A stretch of 8,870 nucleotides of DNA from an uncultured Clostridia bacterium (lineage in GTDB: Bacteria > Bacillota > Clostridia > Christensenellales > UBA1242): positions 1 to 8,870 of the forward strand of contig CANQHS010000033.1 in assembly GCA_947623795.1 (NCBI GenBank), in the 5' to 3' direction. Below are positions 1 through 5,404 of this stretch, in pieces. The notes beneath the pieces are model-generated. The model was not told where the DNA came from and did no database searches. It was given only the letters and a program-made list of their open reading frames with translations. The number at the start of each line of letters is the position of its first letter. The first letter of the stretch is position 1. The position numbers and the translations under genes are program-made.

Positions 1-40
1 GCATATTGCTCGGCACCAGCCTCACGCTGAATGCAAGACA

Positions 41-69
41 AATATAACATACTTTAAATATTTTGTCAA
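41..69 (-). promoter_or_regulatory. Strong promoter firing left out of the window
   Basis: On the minus strand a perfect -35 box TTGACA (69-64) is followed by a 17-bp spacer and a -10 box TATATT (46-41) preceded by TGT, an extended -10. The predicted start is near position 34. Immediately upstream lie the phased A-tracts at 70-118. The transcribed part visible here (about 34-1) has no convincing start codon with a ribosome binding site; an ATG at 4-2 has no clear Shine-Dalgarno. The product is therefore outside the window. A stable RNA or a long leader would fit the promoter strength, but I do not recognise the first 34 nt as any particular RNA family. Confidence 0.75.
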
Positions 70-118
70 CAGTTTTTTAAAAATTTTTTTAAATTTTTTG
101 AAATTTTTTTCAAATTCT
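70..118 (-). promoter_or_regulatory. Phased A-tract UP element
   Basis: Read on the minus strand, four A-runs of 6-7 bases, separated by short T-runs and starting roughly every 9-12 bp, lie directly upstream of the -35 box at 69-64. This is the typical look of an intrinsically bent UP element that binds the RNA polymerase alpha C-terminal domains, as known from rRNA and other stable-RNA promoters. Positions 62-96 match the region upstream of the lipoprotein promoter (3220-3254) at 32 of 35 bases. The rest of the gap, 119-192, is AT-rich and shows nothing further. Confidence 0.6.
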
Positions 119-195
119 TACAAATTCCCTATAAAATAGCAACTTTTGCCAATAAAAGACACCCTGTTTTAGCTAAAAAAGATAAAAATTGAAGT

Positions 196-227
196 AAAAA
201 AAGAAAAAACGCCCGAGTTATCGGGCG
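196..227 (-). terminator. Rho-independent terminator of the 466-aa protein gene
   Basis: Minus strand: a perfect 7-bp GC-rich stem CGCCCGA / TCGGGCG (227-221 and 216-210) with a TAAC tetraloop, followed by TTTTTT, C and more T. It begins 5 nt beyond the stop codon of the gene at 232-1632. It insulates that gene from the left-edge promoter. Confidence 0.93.
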
Positions 228-231
228 GATT

Positions 232-1632
232 TTAACCATTAATATCCGTTAATAATTTAGAATCAATCAATTTTTGGACGAACTCGTTTAGTGTAAGACC
301 TCCTATTGGTTGTCCAGCAATCTGTTTCCCAGCTAAAGAGTTTGGCAAAATGTTAGCTTTTATTAAATCGTCGATTGTTGCGCCGCGGGTTTCGCCCTCG
401 CCATTAATCTTTTTGTTTATTGCATCTGGCAAGTCGGTTACAAGAGGATTCTCTTCCGATGTGAACAAGGCAAACAAGCCAGTTTCGCCACGTTCGAATA
501 TGTCGAACACTTTTAATTCGCCAAGGGTGTCGTTTAGTTCAGTTACTTGTTTATCTATGACAACTTTCATAAATGGAGATAACTCAACATATGTGCCTTC
601 GCTATCCTTATATTTTGTTTCCCCGCCTACAAGTTCTTGGGTGTAGCCCATAGCTTCGTAGACTTTAATACTCTTGATTGCGTCATCGAAAGCTTGATCC
701 AAACTATTTACAGCATATGAGATTATCTTTTTTATGATTTCATTGAGTTTAACTTCGGCGCCGTCTTTCTTATAAACAGGTTTATCTTCCGGTCCTTCCT
801 TTGTGTAGCCCAAAACTTCGTACAACTTTAAGCCGTCAATCACCGAACTAAGTTCTGTGAGTTTTTTGTCCATGTATTCTTCTTTATCTAGGAAGGTTGG
901 CAAGGTTACACCATAATCATCTCGCAATTCGCCAAGAGTTAAATTGCCCGTGATTTCGCTTATTGTTGAAAAGGCGTTTGACAAAGGCAAAAATCTTATT
1001 TTTATTTTAACAATTTTGCCATTATCTGGATTTTCCACATCATTAACTATATCAAATGGCTCAAAGTTTTTGATTATGATTTGTGTTTTTTCTTCGTTAG
1101 TTTCATATTTAAAATCTACTTTGTTGATGTGGTCTTTTTCAGTATAAAGGAATCCGTCTGTTTCGTTAAAATAATAAACATTTTCTTTGTCGAGCAATGC
1201 ACTCATGCCGTCAAGATTGATTACGCCGTTTAATTCTTGTGCGCTCATGCTCTTTAGTTTGTTAGGCAACTCATCTGGCAATTGTTTGATTGGCACAGTT
1301 TTAAGGTCGGTTATGTCAATTCCAAAAAGGTTGTCGCCGATGTCGACGCCGAAATCGTTTTTAAGATCGTTAAGCGTGTATGTGTCGATGTTTTGGCTCA
1401 ACTTCATTGCGTGGCTAACAAGACCGCTCAAAGTTAGGTTGTCCAACTCCTCGTTGCCCAAACTTACGTTTGCGTTAAAAGTTGTGCTAATCCATTTTGC
1501 AGACACATTGAAATATACAAATGCACCCGCGCCGACCAATAAAAGAATTGTTAATAAAAACCCTATAATAGTTCCAAAGAAAAACGAGCCGAAACGTCCG
1601 CTGCGCTTTCTTTTGATTTCCCCTGCTTTCAT
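232..1632 (-). CDS. Membrane-anchored extracytoplasmic repeat protein, unknown function
   Basis: A 466-aa protein of no recognised family. A short basic N-terminus (residues 1-13, rich in K/R) precedes one hydrophobic segment at about 14-41, so it should be an uncleaved signal anchor with the large C-terminal part outside the cytoplasm. That part carries degenerate internal repeats: TLNDLKNDFGV (86-96) resembles TLGELRDDYGV (232-242); LKLYEVLGYT (268-277) resembles IKVYEAMGYT (322-331), with a weaker third copy LKVFDIF (373-379); and LTLNEF appears near residue 446. The ATG at 1632 is chosen over a TTG at 1659 because GAGGTGG sits 2 nt upstream, its GAGG core 5 nt from the ATG, and because the extra residues would precede the basic anchor. 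It is monocistronic, with its own promoter (1693-1721) and terminator (196-227). There are no cysteines in the mature part and no visible catalytic motif. A cell-surface or envelope-associated role is inference from topology only. Confidence 0.85.
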   Translation of the reverse strand: MKAGEIKRKRSGRFGSFFFGTIIGFLLTILLLVGAGAFVYFNVSAKWISTTFNANVSLGNEELDNLTLSGLVSHAMKLSQNIDTYTLNDLKNDFGVDIGDNLFGIDITDLKTVPIKQLPDELPNKLKSMSAQELNGVINLDGMSALLDKENVYYFNETDGFLYTEKDHINKVDFKYETNEEKTQIIIKNFEPFDIVNDVENPDNGKIVKIKIRFLPLSNAFSTISEITGNLTLGELRDDYGVTLPTFLDKEEYMDKKLTELSSVIDGLKLYEVLGYTKEGPEDKPVYKKDGAEVKLNEIIKKIISYAVNSLDQAFDDAIKSIKVYEAMGYTQELVGGETKYKDSEGTYVELSPFMKVVIDKQVTELNDTLGELKVFDIFERGETGLFALFTSEENPLVTDLPDAINKKINGEGETRGATIDDLIKANILPNSLAGKQIAGQPIGGLTLNEFVQKLIDSKLLTDING

Positions 1633-1634
1633 AT

Positions 1635-1642
1635 CCACCTCT
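1635..1642 (-). promoter_or_regulatory. Ribosome binding site deciding the ATG at 1632
   Basis: Minus strand AGAGGTGG matches the anti-Shine-Dalgarno complement at GAGGTG. Its GAGG core is 5 nt from the ATG at 1632. The alternative TTG at 1659 has no such site. Confidence 0.75.
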
Positions 1643-1692
1643 AATATATTATTGCACAAATAAAGTTAAAAATAAAATGTTTATGTCAATTT

Positions 1693-1721
1693 TTTATAAA
1701 ATAATAAAAATATTTTGTCAA
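1693..1721 (-). promoter_or_regulatory. Promoter of the 466-aa protein gene
   Basis: Minus strand TTGACA (1721-1716), a 17-bp AT-only spacer and TATAAA (1698-1693), 11 of 12 consensus bases. The predicted start is near 1686, giving a leader of about 54 nt. The -35 lies 2 nt beyond the stop codon of the Smr gene and inside a short palindrome (ATTTTGACAAAAT). A second perfect TTGACA follows at 1689-1684 but has no good -10 at 16-18 bp. Confidence 0.8.
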
Positions 1722-1723
1722 AA

Positions 1724-2065
1724 TTAGAGCACAACAATGCTGCACCCCGGGTTCAACAAATATAGTTCCCTATCCGCGAGCAAATCTGGGCAATAGTTTA
1801 TTGCAATTTTTCTGACCACGTTTTGTGGCGTCCAATTATCGCAACAAACATAGTCTGAGATGATTTTTCTGTTTTTAAGGTCTTGGCACTTTTTTAAAAA
1901 TGCCACCTTAATTGCTCCGCCTACACCATGGCTGCCATACCCATGAATTACTTTTAGAACTTTGTATCCGCCCTTTTTGTAAGATTCTACTTCAATTAAA
2001 AATTGAGCAAGTGCCTCACTCACTGTTTGATTGTTGCTTTTAATGTCGATTGTTATTAACTGCAT
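1724..2065 (-). CDS. Small Smr-domain protein
   Basis: A 113-aa protein made of little more than one Smr (small MutS-related) domain. The diagnostic stretch is VIHGYGSHGVGGAIK (residues 39-53), equivalent to the family's I(H/T)GxGxxxxG loop. The N-terminal strand ITIDIKSNNQTVSEAL (4-19) is in the place of the usual DLHGxxxxEA motif; it keeps the Asp (D7) but lacks the His-Gly. The C-terminus PGCSIVVL fits the last strand of the fold. Smr domains in MutS2 and stand-alone proteins bind or nick nucleic acids, and in MutS2/SmrB relatives act on stalled ribosomes or mRNA. Loss of the DLH motif makes nuclease activity uncertain. There are four Cys, two adjacent at 74-75, which is unusual. It has its own promoter that leaves essentially no leader (see 2072-2100), and no Shine-Dalgarno is visible. 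Confidence 0.8.
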   Translation of the reverse strand: MQLITIDIKSNNQTVSEALAQFLIEVESYKKGGYKVLKVIHGYGSHGVGGAIKVAFLKKCQDLKNRKIISDYVCCDNWTPQNVVRKIAINYCPDLLADRELYLLNPGCSIVVL

Positions 2066-2071
2066 AAAAAT

Positions 2072-2100
2072 ATTATAACATATTTTTTTTAGATTCTAAA
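2072..2100 (-). promoter_or_regulatory. Promoter giving a leaderless Smr mRNA
   Basis: Minus strand TTTAGA (2100-2095), a 17-bp spacer and TATAAT (2077-2072) with TGT before it (extended -10). Only six bases, ATTTTT, separate the -10 box from the ATG at 2065. The normal start site would therefore fall on or next to the A of the ATG. The absence of any Shine-Dalgarno agrees with a leaderless transcript. The -35 overlaps the T-tract of the preceding terminator. Confidence 0.65.
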
Positions 2101-2123
2101 AGAAAAAGAGCACATAGGCTCTT
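2098..2123 (-). terminator. Rho-independent terminator of the lipoprotein gene
   Basis: Minus strand stem AAGAGC / GCTCTT (2123-2118 and 2111-2106), loop CTATGT, then TTTCTTTT. The stem begins within the stop codon of the lipoprotein gene. Confidence 0.82.
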
Positions 2124-3165
2124 AATATTCTAAATTATTGTTTGTAGATTTATTGTATTCGTCAACAATTGAATCGTAAAATTTAGCATACTCCTTTTCG
2201 GTAGCAGAAGTAATATTATATTCTACGCCATATTCCGAATTTTGCATATCTGACCCGATTAGTTGTGTTATTTCGCCTTCATCATTAAATGTTAATTGCA
2301 GTCTTTGGCTTGTACTTTCGTTTTCCACCAAAATTCTAAACCCACCATCGATATGTTTGTTATCAATTATAATGCTGCCGTTAACTTTTTTATAAGTCAC
2401 GCCAGAACCTTCAAGCCTAGATATGCTTAGCACATTGTTAGCTAAATTATTTTTCAAGGTTTCCATTTGAGTTTGGCTGCTGGAATTTTGTTTTTCACTT
2501 TTATGAGAATTAGTTTTTAAATCGTAAATATTTAAATCACCCGTATTATAATAGGCCAATTGCTCACTTGTTTGATAAGCATAGGTATCAAGTTTTGGGC
2601 TTACAAATATTGTTCCTTTACCTTCTTCATATTCAACACCATATTGTTGTGCATTTACTTTAAAATAATTGTTTTGGAAAAGTAAATCTATTCCATTCTG
2701 AATTGCATAATCATTTATTGCATACTCCAATGATGATGCGTAAGAGATTGCGGCATCATACAGGGTAGTTGCTTGATCTACAGATTCATATATGTGTTGA
2801 TTACGTGTTAAATTCTCTTTGCTTGTATTAATTTGGTACATATCGTCAACAATATTAACATTTTTTACAACTAATTTATTATAACATTGCTTAAACTGAT
2901 TAAAATTATAGTTGTAATTATCATACATTAATTGATTGCCTTCAATTTTAGATAGACTTTCCTCAAATACTTCCTCAGCATTTTGCATTTCCAAATAATA
3001 ATCACGAGCATTTTGTTCTTGTATGGTTTGCTCTTGTTTGGTTGGGTCTTCTGGTAGTGAATCTTTATTTTCTTTGCCATCGCCGCACGCACTCAAACCT
3101 AGTGCTGCGCCAAATAACGAAAACCCTGCTAGTGCAGTTGCTATCAATCTCTTTTTCTTTTTCAT
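2122..3165 (-). CDS. Predicted surface lipoprotein, unknown family
   Basis: A 347-aa protein with a classical lipoprotein signal peptide: basic MKKKKR, a hydrophobic core to about residue 23, and the lipobox LSAC with the lipidated cysteine at 27. LspA, encoded in this window, would cleave before it. A hydrophilic linker (28-50, rich in E, K, Q and P) follows. Residues about 50-170 look alpha-helical, and about 175-347 are richer in beta-forming residues. The mature part is rich in N, Y and Q. I recognise no enzymatic or binding motif; an adhesin, antigen or sporulation-type lipoprotein are all possible. The ATG at 3165 has AGGGAGG 4 nt upstream. It is monocistronic: clpX is terminated before it and its own terminator follows. 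Its promoter contains a ten-G tract in the spacer, suggesting phase-variable expression, which would fit a surface-exposed protein. Confidence 0.88.
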   Translation of the reverse strand: MKKKKRLIATALAGFSLFGAALGLSACGDGKENKDSLPEDPTKQEQTIQEQNARDYYLEMQNAEEVFEESLSKIEGNQLMYDNYNYNFNQFKQCYNKLVVKNVNIVDDMYQINTSKENLTRNQHIYESVDQATTLYDAAISYASSLEYAINDYAIQNGIDLLFQNNYFKVNAQQYGVEYEEGKGTIFVSPKLDTYAYQTSEQLAYYNTGDLNIYDLKTNSHKSEKQNSSSQTQMETLKNNLANNVLSISRLEGSGVTYKKVNGSIIIDNKHIDGGFRILVENESTSQRLQLTFNDEGEITQLIGSDMQNSEYGVEYNITSATEKEYAKFYDSIVDEYNKSTNNNLEY

Positions 3166-3196
3166 AATTCCTCCCTATTTTTTATATTACAACTTT

Positions 3197-3227
3197 ATTA
3201 TACCCCCCCCCCTAAAGAATTTGTCAA
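3197..3227 (-). promoter_or_regulatory. Lipoprotein promoter with poly-G spacer
   Basis: Minus strand perfect TTGACA (3227-3222) and perfect TATAAT (3202-3197) separated by 19 bp: AAATTCTTT-A followed by ten G, except that the G-run abuts the -10 directly. An A/T-tract UP-like region lies upstream (3228-3260). The predicted start is near 3190, a leader of about 25 nt. Both boxes are consensus but the spacing is 2 bp longer than the 17-bp optimum, so the promoter should be weak at this tract length and strong after loss of one or two G. Confidence 0.82.
3203..3212 (-). repeat. G10 homopolymer (simple repeat) between -35 and -10
   Basis: Ten uninterrupted G on the minus strand (C on the plus strand) inside strongly AT-rich noncoding DNA. 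Tracts of this length slip readily during replication. The location in a promoter spacer makes length changes consequential for transcription. Confidence 0.9.
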
Positions 3228-3260
3228 GAGTTTTTTAAAAAAATTTTTAAATTTAATTAA
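3228..3260 (-). promoter_or_regulatory. UP-like A/T-tract region of the lipoprotein promoter
   Basis: Alternating A- and T-runs directly upstream of the -35. Together with the -35 it forms a module (3220-3254) that is 32/35 identical to positions 62-96 at the left-edge promoter; the mismatches are one base next to the -35 and two in the A/T runs. Confidence 0.6.
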
Positions 3261-3268
3261 AACTGCAC

Positions 3269-3296
3269 AAAAAAAGCACAAATTAATGTGCCTTTA
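3269..3296 (-). terminator. Rho-independent terminator after clpX
   Basis: Minus strand stem GCACA / TGTGC (3291-3287 and 3280-3276), extendable outward by G-T and A-T pairs, loop TTAATT, then seven T (3275-3269). It starts at the clpX stop codon and closes the tig-clpP-clpX block ahead of the lipoprotein promoter. Confidence 0.85.
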
Positions 3297-4565
3297 TGCT
3301 GTTTTCTTTTTAGATTTCTTCTCTTCGAATTTAACAATCTTTGCTTTGCCGGTTTTGTTGATGAAATCGGCGGTTATTGTAATTTTCTTTATATCTTCTT
3401 CAAAATGGCTTGAATACATCAAATCGAGCATGCGTTCCTCTAAGATTGTTCTAAGTCCGCGCGCACCGGTTTTAAGTTCTTTGGCTTTAAGCGCCACTGC
3501 TGTGATTGCTTCCGGCTCAAAGGTTAGGTCAATCCCGTCCATTTTAAACATTTGAACATATTGTTTTGTTATTGCGTTTTTAGGTTCAACCAAAATACGC
3601 TCTAAGTCTTTTACATCAATGCTTTCAAGTGTTGCAACAATTGGAATTCTGCCAACGAATTCTGGAATCATGCCAAATTTGATTAGGTCTTGAGGCTGGA
3701 TATCTTCAAAATTGTTTTTCTTTTCTTGTTCGTCCGCCTTTTTAACTTCTGCTCCAAAACCAAGTGCGGAAGAATTTTTGCGCTCGTTAATTATTTTATC
3801 TAGTCCAACAAACGCACCGCCGCAAATGAACAAAATGTTTGTTGTGTCAATTTTAATGTTTTCTTGTTGTGGGTGCTTTCTGCCTCCTTGTGGTGGAACG
3901 GATGCGATTGTGCCTTCAAGTATTTTTAAAAGGGCTTGCTGCACGCCTTCGCCGCTGACATCTCGCGTTATGGAAACATTTTGAGTTTTGCGAGCAATTT
4001 TATCGATTTCGTCAATATAAATTATGCCGCGTTGTGCTTTTTCAATGTCATAATCCGCGTTTTGAATGAGTTTTAACAAAATATTTTCCACATCATCGCC
4101 AACATAACCTGCTTCGGTCAGCGCGGTGGCATCACTTGATGCAAAGGGAACTTTTAGGGTTTTTGCAAGTGTTTTTGCAAGCAAAGTTTTGCCTGAGCCA
4201 GTTGGACCAACAAGCAAAACATTGGATTTTTCAAGTTCAACTTCGTCCTCGTTATTTTCTTTCTTTATCATGTTATAGTTTACGCGTTTATAGTGGTTAT
4301 AAACAGATACAGCGAGAATCTTTTTAACTTCGTCCTGCCCGATAATGAAATCATCCAATCTTTGCTTAATCTCTTGCGGTTTTGGAAGGTCGATGAACTC
4401 ATTTTTCTCGCTCTTTTCAGTGCGGTCCTTAAAATCCATCAAGTCGCGACAAATGTTTAAGCAATCGCGACAAATAAAGCAATCTCCTTCTGGATTGCTA
4501 ATAACGTCAGTCAATTCTCTTGCTGGCCTGCCGCAAAAAGAACAAATGGTTTCAATCTCTTTCAA
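3294..4565 (-). CDS. clpX: ATP-dependent Clp protease ATP-binding subunit ClpX
   Basis: A 423-aa AAA+ unfoldase that recognises tagged or damaged proteins, unfolds them with ATP and threads them into ClpP in the cytoplasm. Visible motifs in order: the N-terminal zinc-binding domain CxxC...CxxC (C8, C11, C32, C35); Walker A GPTGSGKT (120-127); pore-1 loop GYVGDD (153-158); Walker B IIYIDEID (181-188); RKH pore loop GRKHPQ (228-233); the ClpP-docking loop LGF (268-270, where many homologues have IGF); and sensor-2 GARGLR (367-372). Length is normal. The C-terminus is lysine-rich. Translation starts at a TTG: the zinc domain begins at once after it, AAGGGGTGA is correctly placed upstream, and no in-frame ATG fits. 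It lies 246 nt downstream of clpP, across a repeat-bearing spacer. I found no convincing separate promoter there, so read-through from the tig promoter is likely. Confidence 0.98.
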   Translation of the reverse strand: MKEIETICSFCGRPARELTDVISNPEGDCFICRDCLNICRDLMDFKDRTEKSEKNEFIDLPKPQEIKQRLDDFIIGQDEVKKILAVSVYNHYKRVNYNMIKKENNEDEVELEKSNVLLVGPTGSGKTLLAKTLAKTLKVPFASSDATALTEAGYVGDDVENILLKLIQNADYDIEKAQRGIIYIDEIDKIARKTQNVSITRDVSGEGVQQALLKILEGTIASVPPQGGRKHPQQENIKIDTTNILFICGGAFVGLDKIINERKNSSALGFGAEVKKADEQEKKNNFEDIQPQDLIKFGMIPEFVGRIPIVATLESIDVKDLERILVEPKNAITKQYVQMFKMDGIDLTFEPEAITAVALKAKELKTGARGLRTILEERMLDLMYSSHFEEDIKKITITADFINKTGKAKIVKFEEKKSKKKTA

Positions 4566-4568
4566 AAC

Positions 4569-4577
4569 TCACCCCTT
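4569..4577 (-). promoter_or_regulatory. Ribosome binding site deciding the TTG start of clpX
   Basis: Minus strand AAGGGGTGA differs at one base from the anti-Shine-Dalgarno complement AAGGAGGTGA over the first nine positions. The GGGG core ends 6 nt before the TTG at 4565. Confidence 0.75.
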
Positions 4578-4640
4578 TTATATATTATTTAACAAAACTA
4601 TTATTTAATACATTTAATTTACTTGTATATAATAGTCAGA

Positions 4641-4693
4641 ACTCAGAATTCATAATATTTCATTAGAGATTCTTCGTTTCACTCAGAATGACA
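4641..4693. repeat. REP-like intergenic repeat with ACTCAGAAT direct copies
   Basis: Plus-strand positions 4667-4693 form an imperfect palindrome, AGATTCTTCG ... CTCAGAATGACA, with stem ATTCT (4669-4673) / AGAAT (4685-4689). It closely resembles a short extragenic palindrome (TGTCATTCTGAG...GAAGAATCT) that I know as dispersed in many bacterial genomes. ACTCAGAAT occurs twice, 40 bp apart (4641-4649, 4681-4689), suggesting a compound or decayed element. No coding potential. Confidence 0.55.
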
Positions 4694-4736
4694 TGCTAAA
4701 TGCTCAATTATATAACAAATCCCTATTCCCCTAAGA

Positions 4737-4806
4737 GTTTAATTGATTATGGTGAACGATTTAGGCGGACTAGGCCCCGCCGTTTAGTGAACCATAACAA
4801 TTAAAC
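4737..4806. repeat. 70-bp hairpin-forming palindrome between clpP and clpX
   Basis: Outer arms: GTTTAATTG (4737-4745) pairs perfectly with CAATTAAAC (4798-4806), and TTATGGT (4747-4753) with ACCATAA (4791-4797), with a single bulged A at 4746. An inner GC stem GGCGG (4764-4768) / CCGCC (4777-4781) closes an 8-nt loop. An internal loop of 10 and 9 nt separates the two stems. It starts 5 nt beyond the clpP stop codon. No T-tract follows on either side, so it is not a standard terminator. GCCGTTTA is directly repeated at 4779-4786 and 4807-4814. It could be a small mobile palindrome (MITE/REP-type) or an mRNA stability/attenuation structure. Confidence 0.8.
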
Positions 4807-4811
4807 GCCGT

Positions 4812-5390
4812 TTATTTGCGTTTGTCAAAAATCTTGTCCACAAGGCCATATTTTAAAGCGGCTTTTGCGTCTAAGAAATTGTCGCGGTCGGTATCTTTTG
4901 TGATTGTTTCAACAGATTTGCCAGTGTTGTCTGCTAAAATTTTATTTAATGTTTCACGCGTTTTTTGGATGTGTTTTGCGTGAATTTCAATGTCGCTTGC
5001 CTGACCTTGCGCACCGCCAAGTGGTTGATGAATCATAACTTCGCTATGAGGCAAGCAAATGCGTTTGCCCTTTGCACCACTAGATAAAATAACTGCTGCC
5101 ATGCTTGCTGCCATGCCAATGCAAATTGTGGATACATCGCATTTGATGTATTGCATTGTGTCATATATGGCAAGGCCGGCAGTAACGCTTCCGCCCGGGC
5201 TGTTAATGTACATATAAATGTCTTTATCTGGATTTTTGCCTTCAAGATAAATAAGTTGAGCCACAACTGTGTTTGCTGTTTGGTCTGTGATTTCGTCAGT
5301 TAAGAAAATTATTCTATCTTCCAAAAGCCTAGAATAAATATCATAACTGCGTTCAACGTTGCCAACTTGGTCAATAACCATAGGAATCAT
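4812..5390 (-). CDS. clpP: ATP-dependent Clp protease proteolytic subunit ClpP
   Basis: The tetradecameric serine peptidase that degrades proteins delivered by ClpX (and by other Clp ATPases) in the cytoplasm. The catalytic triad is visible: Ser96 in GMAAS, His121 in MIHQPLGG and Asp170 in DTDRDNF. The oligomerisation/substrate-strand motif YINSPGGS (62-69) and GQASDIEI are also present. It is 192 aa counted from the ATG at 5390, the usual length for Gram-positive ClpP, which lacks a long propeptide. Start choice: AAGGAG is 8 nt before the ATG at 5390 but only 2 nt before another in-frame ATG at 5396, so 5390 is preferred. Alignment by memory to Bacillus ClpP (MNLIPTVI) would also permit the 5396 start, adding two residues. 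The Shine-Dalgarno overlaps the end of tig, so translation is probably coupled to it. Confidence 0.98.
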   Translation of the reverse strand: MIPMVIDQVGNVERSYDIYSRLLEDRIIFLTDEITDQTANTVVAQLIYLEGKNPDKDIYMYINSPGGSVTAGLAIYDTMQYIKCDVSTICIGMAASMAAVILSSGAKGKRICLPHSEVMIHQPLGGAQGQASDIEIHAKHIQKTRETLNKILADNTGKSVETITKDTDRDNFLDAKAALKYGLVDKIFDKRK

Positions 5391-5404
5391 AATCATTTCT
5401 CCTT

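Noticed and set aside
1..40. Left-edge transcript start considered as tmRNA, RNase P RNA, SRP RNA or 6S RNA
   Set aside because: The visible 34 transcribed bases show none of the conserved 5' sequences of those families that I can recall, and the window ends too soon to decide.
232..1659. Longer version of the 466-aa protein starting at TTG 1659
   Set aside because: No ribosome binding site at the TTG, whereas the ATG at 1632 has GAGGTGG at good spacing.
1187..1663. Plus-strand open frame of 158 codons opposite the 466-aa protein gene
   Set aside because: It is antisense to a gene with clear start signals, anchor and terminator; it has no ribosome binding site and its composition is that of an antisense shadow. 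The same holds for the other plus-strand frames.
3203..3212. G10 tract dismissed as a sequencing or assembly artefact
   Set aside because: Exact length could be misread by one base, but a long G-run in this AT-rich spot is not something an artefact would create, and its placement between two perfect promoter boxes argues that it is real.
4600..4735. Possible separate clpX promoter (TATAAT at 4712-4707 or TATTAT at 4634-4629)
   Set aside because: No acceptable -35 at 16-18 bp for either; AT-rich DNA makes such -10 matches common.
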